Source: Hydrangea macrophylla
Lineage: Eukaryota > Streptophyta > Magnoliopsida > Cornales > Hydrangeaceae
Reading direction: 5' to 3'
Assembly: GCA_033977485.1 (NCBI GenBank)
Contig: CM066982.1
Span: 35,318,218 to 35,382,217 of the forward strand
Length of the DNA stretch: 64,000 nt
Shown: piece after piece, positions 12,191-22,385 of the stretch
How the letters are laid out: every line of letters starts with the position of its first letter
Numbering within the stretch: position 1 is the first letter of the stretch
Made by a program: the position numbers and the translations under genes
The notes under the pieces: generated by a model
What the model was told of the DNA's origin: nothing
The model's input: the letters and a program-made list of their open reading frames with translations, nothing else
Database searches by the model: none

Positions 12191-13504
12191 TGATCTTGTC
12201 AATATCAAGATATAAAAAATGTACTTTACTTTTCTAAGGATTTGTAGTAGTGAAAGCAAAGGTCGAACCCACAGAGATTGAATTACTACGACTCTTAATT
12301 TTAAAACCTGATTCTAATTAATTATAAAAACGAGATTTTGATTTTGAATTTAATTAAACTAAGAATAATAATATAAATCTAAATTATGAAAGCAATTAAA
12401 GTTGTTTTAAAGATATTTGAAGGGAACCTAGGATTGCAAATCCACCACTAGCTTCATAATAGGAATATTTACGCATTACTTTAGCTTATTACGTTAGATG
12501 ATAATGGGGAATTGTAGCTACAAGTCCAATTCCTCCGTCAAGAAAATAATTATGGTTCAAGCACCAACATAATCCATCTTCAGTTAGAACGAATTATCCC
12601 ACACTAAACTAGGGTTGTGGTATAATTCGTCTAATCTAGGCATGGACTATTCGATACTTGATAACACAATTCAATTTAAGCACCATTACATGTAAATAAT
12701 CTAAACAAGCACAGCAAGCATAGATCATTGAGTACATCACAGTCAAAATAGATCTAAGACAAGAATAAACTTTGAAAGTGATGATTTAATAAATTAGAAG
12801 CACGATTTATTTATAAAAATCCTCTAAACATGTAACTGTCATCCATACATAATAAAACTAAAATAAAAACATAAAACACACCCTATTACTTGGCTAGGGT
12901 TTCATTGAAACCCTAGATCTAAAGTCTAGTTGTCCATGGAAGTGGTAGATAGCAAGTAGTTGATGGAGGAGGCCATGGAAATCATTGGTCTTCTTCTTAT
13001 TCTCCTTGCTTCCCTCCCTTCAATGGCTGAAAGTTTGGTTGTATATTGTGTGTATATTAATTTTCCAACCCCTAAATTGAAGTAAAATAGGGTATATATA
13101 GATTTACAACAAGTTTTGGAAGCTTTCCTAACCCGAAACGCACTAAAACTGCTATATTTAGCTTTCCAGACGTAATTAGGCAGTTTTGTTCACGTAGGAA
13201 TCATCAGTAGAGTGAAATACGCAAGTTCCATTTTTGCATATGTTGCGCGCGCGGGCCGCGCGAGCGCAATTTTGGGACCTCGCGCGAGCGATTTCTGGGA
13301 TTTCGCGCGAGCGGGTCGCGAGCGCGATGTGGTTTTTTCAGCTTCTTTTGCTCTGCTTTTTCACCCCATTTAACTTGGTTTACTTGATTTCTTCCAAACC
13401 TGTCAAAAAATAGAAAACGAAGTAAAAATATACAAAAACAGGATAAAAAGGTACTAACAAACGTATGTTAAGGCATATAAATAGGATCTGTTCTCTTCCG
13501 ATCA
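12191..13504 (-). repeat. Athila 5' LTR
   Basis: 1314 bp, TGATC to GATCA, flanked on its outer side by TSD CATAG (13505-13509). A TATATATA at about 13093-13100 is the candidate TATA for minus-strand transcription. The CpG-rich block lies at about 13243-13328, upstream of that TATA in the direction of transcription, so in the U3 part. Confidence 0.92.
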
Positions 13505-13509
13505 CATAG

Positions 13510-14717
13510 GGTTTATGTAATATATCTCAAGTAAATCTGTGAAGACAGTTCGTGAAGACAGTTTACAAGTAGTTTCAGAAAGCAATCTGGAAGCAGTTTC
13601 TGAAGACTGTTTCAGAAAACAGTTCTGAAAGGCAGTTGTTGATGGAAAATCGGATTTCACTTCTGCGGCACAGCCTTGAAAACCCCACGGGGGGCGCGAG
13701 CTAACCGGGCAGCTCGACCCCCGTTCGTAGTGGTGACATAGAGCTAATCGGGTTCAATGAAGATTTTTCACAAGAGTTGTAGCTCGACCATAATAGTGGG
13801 AATCTTATTTTATTGTGGTTTCCTTATTTATGTGTGATTGAATGATTATTATTGTTTCATGTTTAATGAATAGGACAACATGAATAATTGTTCCTAGACC
13901 TATTTCAGATGTCTAGCTACATGTTTAATTTATATTAATTTGAAATGATGGACAACTACATGTGTATTTAGAAATAAAACTAATTCCATAATTTGAAAAC
14001 ATAAGTACTTATTTTCTATATCATGAGAATAGAATAATTTTATTATCTACACATGTGGGTTTGACAAGTAAGGATGAATTAATCTTTTTCAAGTATTCCA
14101 TTATTTTTTATTAATTAAATTAAAAGTTTTTCTAGAAATTATAACCCTCAATTTTTTTTAAAATTCTAAGTGGGAGATGGAGTTTATCAAGTATAAATCT
14201 CATGGTCTCCATCACTGGTTTGTAGATGATATGATTAATTTTGTGTGATGGCTCTAGTGTCATCCTCCCCATCAGATGTAGTTGATCATGAAATCAATAG
14301 TACAAACTTCTTTAAAAGAATGTTTTGGGTGATTGTTAGTGTGGGCCACCTCTCCATTAGAGGCGTTCCTCACGGAGCTTTTGTCCTAGAATTAAGTGAT
14401 GGTATACGCTTAGCTATAAATAATAATATCACATCCATCTAAGTCACTATTGCTATTTATAGGATCAAAGCAAGTCAGTAGCCTAATTTTACTAGGCAAG
14501 GTACATTACCTGGATAGTAAAATTAAAAGGCAATTGCCTATATGAACAAATAATGGATAGCATATGGCTTCCCATCGATTCATACTATCACGGTGTATCA
14601 GGTTGCTGGCGGATTCTTTTCAAATATGGTAGAGGGAACCAATATTTTCAACTCGAATCCATAATAATTTTTTGCCCAAGTGTAATTATTTATATTCTGT
14701 GATTCTCAGGCTTTTAA
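13510..14717 (+). other. Copia leader resumed after Athila insertion
   Basis: Internal copia sequence between the Athila TSD and gag. The start holds a repetitive GAAGACAGTT/CAGAAA.CAGTT segment (about 13540-13640). The rest is AT-rich with no convincing gene; a 65-codon frame at 14245-14442 has no recognisable similarity. Confidence 0.7.
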
Positions 14718-15510
14718 ATGGGTTCTTTCAATCCACTCTCTGTTATACTTAAAGAAAATAAACTTACTGGACCAAACTATATAGACTGGAAAAGGAATTT
14801 GGATATTGTGTTAACTGCTGAAGAGTACAAGTTTGTGCTTACTCAAGACTGTCCTGAGCAACCTGGTGAGGGGGTAACCGTTGAGGAAACCCAGGCTCAC
14901 AAGAAATGGGTCAAGGCTGATGAGATGGCGTGGTGTTAGATTTTGGCATCCAGTCAAATGTGCTGCAACATCAACATCAGTCAATGGCCAGCGCCTATGA
15001 CATGATGGAGAGCCTCCGAGAGATGTTCAGGGATCAAAGTCGTGCTGCTAGGCAGGTTTCCATGAAAGACTTGATGAACACAACTATGGTTGAGGGGACG
15101 CCTGTAAGGGATCATGTTCTTAAGATGATCTCTTCTTAATGAACTAGAGATCCATGGAGCTGAAATCAACGGGAAAACCCAAGTCGATATCGTACTATAG
15201 TCACTGCCAGAGTCTTTTAAGCAATTCCGCCTCAATTACAACATTAATAAATTTAAATATACCTTGGCGAAGCTGCTTAAAGAACTCCAGGCAGCTGAGG
15301 GTCTCAAAAGAAAGTCAGGGAGTGCTCTTGTGTTTGAGAAAGGTTATGCTTCAAAACTGAAAGGCAAGAAGAAAATTAAAAAGGCTCAAAAGAAGGTCGC
15401 GGGTCCTCCGCCAATCCAAAGGCCAAGAGGACAACCGGGAAAGCCTAAAGGAAAATGTTTTGTTTGCAAGCAGCCAGGACACTAGAAGAAGCAATGTCCG
15501 GTTTATCTCG
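14718..15510 (+). pseudogene. Copia gag
   Basis: Starts MGSFNPLSVILKENKLTGPN, the usual copia Gag N-terminus with the GPNY..W motif. A stop at 14937, frame changes near 14935 and 15140, and a stop inside the zinc knuckle break it. The knuckle reads CFVCKQPGH-stop-KKQC around 15457-15496, CX2CX4HX4C with the Trp codon changed to TAG at 15483-15485. Followed directly by protease, as in all copia elements. Confidence 0.85.
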
Positions 15511-15559
15511 CTAGACAGAACAATCAAGGTAAATCTCATTTTCTAGTTATTGAATCGTG

Positions 15560-16740
15560 TTTAGCAGTCCGATCTACCGGTACCTGGTGTGTAGATACGA
15601 GAGCCACTAATCATGTATGCAATTCTTTGCAGGAGGTTCCAGGGAACCAGGCAGCTCGGTGATGGAGAGATTTATCTATATATGGAAAATGCTACGAGAG
15701 TTGTAGTAGTTGCAGTAGGAGATCTATGTCTTAGTTTTGGTAGAGATAGGATTTTAATATTAAGAAACTGCCTTTATGTACCTTCTATTAGAAGGAATTT
15801 AGTTTTATTTTCTAGTTTAGTAAAGAATGGATATTCAGTTCATTTTAATAAAGTAGTAGTTATTAAAGAAAATAAACATTTTATTTGTTCTGGTCAATTG
15901 GTGGATGATCTTTATATTATAAATCTTGTCTCTCCTATACTGCAACTTAATGAATTGAATAACACAAATAGTTTGCCATTTAAGAGAAAAGAACCTTCGA
16001 GGATGAACCAAACGCATCTTTGGCACTTACACCTTGGTCATATTAATTTGAAAAGGATTCAAAGACTGGTTCAAAATGGACAATTAAGCTCATTGGAAGT
16101 GGAGGCACTTCCAGTCTGTGAATCCTGCTTGGAAGGTATAATGACCAAGAGGTCGTTCTCGGCCAAGGGCTATATAGCAAAAGAGCCGTTGAAACTGGTT
16201 CACTCTGATTTTGTGTGGTCCTATGATGTCTAAGCAAGAGGGGGATTTGATTACTTTGTCACTTTCATCGATGATTACTCAAGGTATGGGTACATTTATT
16301 TGATGCGGCGTAAGTCTGAATGCTTTGAGAAATTCAAAGACTTCAAGGCTGAAACGGAGAAGCGTCTAGGTAAATGTATCAAGATACTCTGATCTGATCG
16401 TGGTGGAGAGTACCTCTTGGGAGAGTTTAGGGAATACTTATTGGAGCAAGGAATTACATCCCAGTTGTCTGCACCCCGTATGCCTCAACAGAACGGTGTA
16501 GCAGAAAGAAAAAACAGGAATCTCATGGACATGGTAAGACTTATGATGAGTTATTCGGATTTACCAATTTCCTTTTGGGGACATGCATTAGAGACAGCTG
16601 CATACTTTCTAAACTTGGTACCATCTAAGTCAGTACCTACTACTCCAACGGAATTGTAGACTGGGCGAAAGCCTAGTCTGCGGCATGTTCGGGTCTAGGG
16701 TAGTCCAGCACATGTGCTGAAAGGTAATGCATAAAAGTTT
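15560..16740 (+). pseudogene. Copia protease and integrase
   Basis: The protease active site appears as WCVDTRATNHVCNS at about 15583-15624; the expected Gly after D-T is Arg, which should kill activity. Integrase follows: zinc-binding H..H..C..C in HLWHLHLGHINLKRIQ...CESC, first catalytic Asp in KLVHSDF (about 16195), second in SDRGGEY (about 16398, with a TGA immediately upstream), and Glu in QQNGVAERKNRNL (about 16488-16526). Stops at 16231, 16390 and 16657 break the frame. It inserted the DNA copy into the genome in the ancestor; this copy cannot encode it. Confidence 0.87.
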
Positions 16741-18814
16741 GAATCAAGAACAGAAGTATGTTTCTTTGTTGGGTATCCAAGAGGAACTAAAGGTGGTCTG
16801 TTTTATAGTCCTAAGGATCAGAAGGTTATTGTTAGCACCAATGCCACATTCTTAGAAGAGGACTATGTTATGGACCACAAGCCCAGAAGCTGTATTGTTC
16901 TAGAGGAAATGAGAAGAGAGACACCAACACATAGTTCTTCGATACCATCGGTACGAGAAGAAACATCACAAGACAGAGTTATCGATATTCCATTACTGCG
17001 TCTTAGTGGAAGGATTATCGAAACTCGCGTAGATCCCGAACCAACCATTAACACGCAGGTTCCTGAACCAGTATAGCTTACAGATAATGGTGTATTAGGT
17101 TCAGAATCTTCACAACGAAATATCAGTGATACACAGACACGGGTTATGCCTCATCGTAGTGGGAGGGTTATTATTCAACCTGACCGGTATATGTTCTTGG
17201 GAGAGTCTTATGACCGGGTCCCTGATGAACAAGGTACCGATCCCTGTAGCTACAATGAAGTACTCCAAGATAAAGATGCAGATCTTTGAAAAAAGGCTAT
17301 GAAGTCTGAAATGTAGTCCATGTACTCCAATCAAGTCTGGGATCTTGTACAACCGCCCAATGAAATAAAACCCATTAGATGTAAGTGGATCTATAAGAAG
17401 AAGAGAGGAGCATACGGTAAGGTGGAAACCTTTAAAGCAAGGCTTGTTGCGAAAGGATTCACTCAAAAAGAGAGAATCGATTATGAGGAAACCTTTTCGC
17501 CGGTGGTCATGCTAAAGTCTATCTGAATTCTCTTATCCATTGCTGCACATTTTGATTATGAAATTTAGAAAATGGATGTCAAGACAGCATTTATTAATGG
17601 GAATCTTGATGAGTGCATCTATATGATGCAACCAGATGGGTTCATTGCGAAGGGCCAAGAACACATGTTGTGCAAGCTTAAGAAGTCCATTTATGGACTT
17701 AAGCAGGCATCTAGGTCTTGGAATATCCACTTTGATCAAGCAATCAAGTCTTTTGGTTTTGATCAATGTGCGGATGAATCTTGTGTGTACAAGAAACATG
17801 ATGGAAGCGTGGTGGTGTTCTTAGTACTATATGTGGATGATATCTTGCTAATCGGAAACGACGTGGGGGTATTATCTTTTGTAAGGGTATGGTTGTCATC
17901 AATTTGATATGAAGGACTTGGGAGAAGCCGGTCACATCCTAGGGATCAAGCTTATGCGAGATCGCAAGAATAGGATGTTGGGTTTGTCACAATGCACTTA
18001 TATTGACAATATTCTTGCAAGGTTTAGCATGCAAGATTCCAAGAAGGGATTCCTTCCCTTCAGACATGGAATTACTCTATCTAAGGATCAGTGTCCTATG
18101 ACACCTGATGAGATAGAGAAGATGAATGCAGTTCCTTATGCCTCAGCAGTAGAAAGCCTAATGTATGCTATGCTATATACTAAACCTGACATCTGCTTTG
18201 CTGTTGGCATGGTTAGTAGATATCAGTCTAATCCAGGGCAAGAACATTGGACTACGGTGAAAAATATTCTCAAGTACCTGAAAATGACTCGAGACTATAT
18301 GTTGGTTTACCAAGCAGATAGTCTTTTACCCATTAGGTACACAGATTCTGATTTCATGTCAAATAGGGATTCCAGAAAGTCTACCTCAGGATATGTGTTA
18401 ACCCTAGGAGGTAGAACCATTAGTTAGAGGAGTATCAAACAGTCGTGTATTGCTGATTCCACCATGGAAGCCGAGTATGTGGCTGCTTTGGAAGCTGCTA
18501 AGGAGGCTATTTGGCTCAGAAACTTCCTTATGGATCTAAGAGTAGTACCTACGGTACAATCAGCTATTACCCTTTATTGCGATAATAGCGGAACGGTTGC
18601 TAACTCAAAGGAACCTAGGGCACATAAGAAGGGAAAACACATTGAGCGCAAGTATCACCTGATACGAGAGATCGTGCAAATAGGTGATGTTGAAGTGACC
18701 AAGATAGCATCAGCAAATAACCTGGCAGATCCTTTCACCAAGAGCTTACCAGCCAAGACTTTTGATAGTCATGTAGAAGGGATAGAAGTGAGTTGTATCA
18801 CATCATGGCTTTGA
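16741..18814 (+). pseudogene. Copia reverse transcriptase and RNase H
   Basis: RT begins with the segment VWDLVQPPN...KWIYKKK at 17335-17403 and continues with [49 protein letters not shown] and the catalytic LYVDDILLIGND at 17827-17862. RNase H follows with TDSDF, STMEAEYVA, YCDNSG and ADPFTKSLP up to the stop at 18812. Stops at 17287, 17314, 17524, 17566 and 18425 and a frame change near 17895 disrupt it. The 16741-17320 part is the variable integrase tail and linker. Confidence 0.88.
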
Positions 18815-18818
18815 GTCT

Positions 18819-18829
18819 AAGTGGGAGAT
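18819..18829 (+). other. Copia polypurine tract
   Basis: AAGTGGGAGAT directly before the 3' LTR TGTTAG, four bases after the RNase H stop. The AAGTGGGAGATTGTTAG junction is common in copia elements. Confidence 0.85.
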
Positions 18830-20144
18830 TGTTAGAGATATATACTAAAAGCCATGCTTTATGTAGTTGATTTATTATTCATTTAATAAAATCAGTTAAT
18901 CCATTTCTATGAGAATCTGTGTGGGCAATATTTGTATTATATTGTTTATTTAATATTATGCATGTGTGTCTTTCATTCTACATAGTAGGTGGTTTGGTGT
19001 GTAGAATTTGGCTTACACACGGAAGATCAGGCCATCGGATCTTGTAGAATGTAAGATTTTGGTTTACAGTCTTAGATGGATTGGACACACCATCGATAGG
19101 ACTGCATCATGGTGTTGTAGTAGGTTTGTCTTGACTACGGGAAATGGTATAGTTTCAACTCACCATGCTGGTACACTTTGTGTATTAAACGGGACTAACT
19201 TGGGGTAATTATCTTTATACTAACTTATAAGATAATTTATACCTCATGACTATTATGAGTGCTTATGCTCTAAATCCTAAGTTAATTTATCGTACATTTG
19301 ATATTTACACTTTGATCTCTCTAAAAGGGTGAGATCCTTAAATAGGTCAATATCTCATTGGATTGGGTGACAATATTAATTATGTGGTGGATATTAATTA
19401 ATGATGGAATCCATGTCTCAATTTTGGGATTGATGACATCCCCTTGAGAAAGCTTATTATAAGTTTTGATTATGTCAAACCCTGCAGGTGGATTTTGTAT
19501 CCGACATATCAGATAAGTTAAGTAGAGGATCTCAAGGAATTTTAAGAGATTAATTAAATATGATTATCAGTAATTATATTTAATTAATGGATATCTGTAA
19601 TCTTAACATGGGGAGATAATAAGCATTTACTAACATGGAGCTCGAAATATATTTTTGAGATAAGGGTAGGAGTGCAATTATAATTCTTTAGTGGTATGAA
19701 TTATAATTTATGGAAATAGGAATCTGATTCAGTTCGAATTAGGGTTTCCTAATTCCATAAGGAAACCTATTCCTTATTGACTTCTTATGGTCCCTATCGT
19801 AGCCTATATATATGCTGCTTTGACTCTCTCTTCAGTTTGCATTTTTCCATCAAGAGTATTATAACTCGGAATAGAAAAGAGAGCATAAAAAGAGAGAGTA
19901 GAAACATCAAGGATTTCGAAGAAGCCCACACTCAGTTTGATATTCTGGCAGCAAAGGAATACGGTAGAAGATCGTGAGCTATTATCGAGCCCGTGTTCAC
20001 GATTCGTCTACTACATCAATCCGTTTTAGTAGTTTAAGGTAACCCTAGTTCCTCCCTTGTAGGGTTATTGCAGTTTTCACGTAATTTTTGCAATACCAAC
20101 TTATACGCGCTATCAACGGATTTTTGGAATGCAGTTTCCTAACA
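18830..20144 (+). repeat. Copia 3' LTR (1315 bp)
   Basis: TGTTAG...CTAACA, perfect 6-bp terminal inverted repeat. Its last 217 bp match the 5' LTR remnant at 4516-4733. The next base, 20145, is chromovirus RT on the minus strand, so the insertion point is certain. The 5 bases after it are ATAAG; the partner TSD is outside the window. Confidence 0.92.
19805..19812 (+). promoter_or_regulatory. Candidate TATA box of copia LTR
   Basis: TATATATA followed about 30 bases later by a pyrimidine-rich stretch. Placement would put the transcript start near 19840, leaving about 300 bp of R-U5, which includes the part kept in the truncated 5' LTR. Confidence 0.55.
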
Positions 20145-20570
20145 ATAAGATCTATGAACGCAGCTGGTGCATTGGTAACCCCAAATGGCATAACTAGAAA
20201 CTCATAGTGTCCGTACCGCGTTCTAAAAGTTGTCTTCTCCACATCTTCAATCTTTACCTTCAATTGATGATAGCCTGATCTAAGGTCTATCTTCGAAACA
20301 CTTGTTCTCCACAAAGTTGATCGAATAATCGTCGATTCTAGGCAATGGATAATTGTTCTTAATTGTCAATTTATTTAATTCTCAATAATCGACACATATT
20401 TGCATGGAGCCATCTTTCTTCTTTACGAATAACACTACAGCTCCCCATGGTGATATACTCGATCGAATAAAACCCTTGTTGAGTAACTCTTGTAGTTTGA
20501 CTTTCAGTTCTTTCAACTCCACAGGCGCCATTCTGTATGGTCCTTTATATACGGGTCGTGTGTCCGGCAT
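20145..20570 (-). pseudogene. Chromovirus reverse transcriptase fragment
   Basis: Minus-strand pieces: [20 protein letters not shown] and [20 protein letters not shown] (20382-20570), then [20 protein letters not shown] and [17 protein letters not shown] (to 20145). These are the N-terminal half of a Ty3/gypsy RT. The YVDD catalytic motif would follow but is lost because copia inserted exactly here. Stops and a frame change lie around 20315-20390. Confidence 0.9.
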
Positions 20571-20872
20571 TATTTAAAAAATGAACTCGATTTCTCTCTC
20601 AATAAGTACATCTGGTAGGTCATCGAAAAACACATCTGGATACTCTTGTACTATTGGAATATCTTCTGCCTTCAATTCAGTCGCCGAAGTATCAATTACT
20701 GAACACAGAAATTCCTAACATCCTTTTCTCAATAACTTACCAGCTCGGATAGCTGAAATCGAATACGGTGGCGGTGTAACCCCATTCCATTGGAAACAAA
20801 AACACATGTGCACCGGTGATCGAAAAATAACTTCTTCCATTCACAATGTATCATGGCTTGGTTAAGAGATAA

Positions 20873-21184
20873 CTAATACATTCCTAAAATCACATCAAAG
20901 TGGTTCACGACAAGCGGTATAAGGTCTACGGTCAATAACTTCCCGCCTAGTTTGATCTCACAATCCTTGTATATCGTAAACGTTACTACTGGCTTACTAA
21001 GAGGTACAGCAATGGATAATTCATATCCTAAGGGTGTCGATCTAACATTAAAATGTTCAACAAAATGATGTGATACAAATGAATGCGTAGAACCTAAATC
21101 ATCGATTATGCGTGCTAGATGGAAACATATAAGCACCATACTTGAGATCATTGTATCCATAGTAGCCATATCTCTGGGATTCAT
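20873..21184 (-). pseudogene. Chromovirus aspartic protease fragment
   Basis: Contains IIDDLGSTHSFVSHHFVEHF, the active-site loop (D-L/S-G-S/T-H-S-F) of chromovirus protease, and ends HFDVILGMY, the usual LGMDWL block with the tail changed. About 100 residues are open. Lies between gag and RT on the same strand as expected. Confidence 0.85.
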
Positions 21185-21601
21185 CTGGAATGATCTCCCT
21201 TCACACTGCTCTGTCCCCTATTTCCTATCATTGGATTGAATAGGCTTCGAACCACTTGAAGCCATTGACTCGCTCGTTGTTGGTGACGTCTCTTCGGGAA
21301 TTTCTTGGATTGATGCCCAACTATACCACAATCATAATATTTGCCTCATAAGTCAGGGGTAGAATTTGCACCACACATTCCTTGATTCCTGTTATGATGG
21401 TTAGTCATGAAACATCGATCTGTGTGTGGCCGATAATAGAGCAGACATACTGGTATATTGCTCGTCGGTCTCTCTTGTCCACTGAAGTTGGAACTAAAAC
21501 CAGATATAAAAGGCCTCTTGAAAATCCACCTAGGTTCCGGTTACCGCCCTCATTACCTCACTTGCCTTGTTGATTCTGTCTCGACCTCTTCATTCCACTT
21601 T

Positions 21602-22000
21602 CTACCACAAGTGTTGTTTGTTGCACTGCTCCCACTGTTGAATGTTCATATGTCTCCACCTGAGGCGGATGTTCTCTCTTAATCCTTCCTCAAATTTCCT
21701 TGCCCTATCCTCTTCCATCGGTACTGACCCTTTTCCGAACCTCAACAAGGCATTGTACTTTAAGGTATACTCAGTCACAATCATATCCCCTTGTCTAATA
21801 TTATCATACTGTCTCTTCTTTGCATTGTGAGCAGCTCGTGGAAAGAATTAGCGATTAAACTCTACCCTGAATCCCTCCCAAGTTATCAGTGACCCTTAAT
21901 CTAGAACATTTACCCACCAATTCTGGGCTTCACCCTTGAGCATGTCATTTACGTTCTCAATTTTTAGTACATCGGACATCGGAGTAGATATGAATTATTC
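21602..22000 (-). pseudogene. Chromovirus gag fragment
   Basis: Minus-strand reading gives KRQYDNIRQGDMIVTEYTLK, then ALLRFGKGSV and RARKFEEGLRENIRLR, the conserved chromovirus Gag block (LRQG.M.V.EY...L.RF...RKFE.GL). The frame shifts and stops soon after. The rest up to the PBS is too decayed to read. Confidence 0.75.
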
Positions 22001-22370
22001 CGATATGGACCGTCCACCCCTATTCTCAAGTGTAGGCACAACAGCTATTTATGCTGGCTTAAATGGAGGTGTCAAAGGTAAATGCTCCGCTATACTCCGG
22101 ACCAAGTCTCCAATGTTTCCCATCATCTCTGACAGATAGTCTATACATGCATGTGGTGATTGCTCATGGTCGTTACTTATGATTCTCAACCTGTCAATCT
22201 TAATGCATAAACACTATACAGGTATGACAATAAATATGAATATATATGTATAACAACATACCATATGCATCAAAGATCTCTACTATATGTAGATGCATTC
22301 TAGAGTATGTGTCAACACACTCAACACTCCGTTCGTCGTCAAACTTTCCCAAAGTTTTGTTATCTATAAT

Positions 22371-22380
22371 TCTGATACCA
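22371..22380 (-). other. Chromovirus primer binding site
   Basis: Minus strand TGGTATCAGA, five bases inside the LTR end (GGTCGTGACA). Initiator tRNA-Met type, as usual for chromoviruses. Confidence 0.82.
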
Positions 22381-22385
22381 ATAAA

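Larger units (their letters stand above)
5066..13504 (-). mobile_element. Athila-type Ty3/gypsy element, non-autonomous
   Basis: Complete LTR-to-LTR element on the minus strand with TSD CATAG at 5061-5065 and 13505-13509. LTRs of 1299 and 1314 bp start TGATC and end GATCA. PBS is next to the right LTR and the PPT next to the left LTR, so the right LTR is 5'. Only gag and protease-region remnants are found; the 2.8 kb between protease and the 3' LTR has no RT, RNase H or integrase. Replication would have needed enzymes from a relative. A solo LTR of the same family sits at 47664-48987. Confidence 0.92.
4516..20144 (+). mobile_element. Ty1/copia retrotransposon, 5' LTR truncated, Athila nested inside
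   Basis: Copia element with domain order gag, protease, integrase, RT, RNase H, then 3' LTR, which is the copia order. The last 218 bp of the 5' LTR (4516-4733) and a PBS are present. The leader is split by the Athila insertion (5066-13504) and resumes at 13510. The 3' LTR spans 18830-20144. It inserted into the RT gene of a chromovirus, whose reading continues at 20145. Many stops and broken motifs show it is dead. The first 1.1 kb of its 5' LTR must lie left of the window, beyond the Ogre-like element. Confidence 0.9.
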
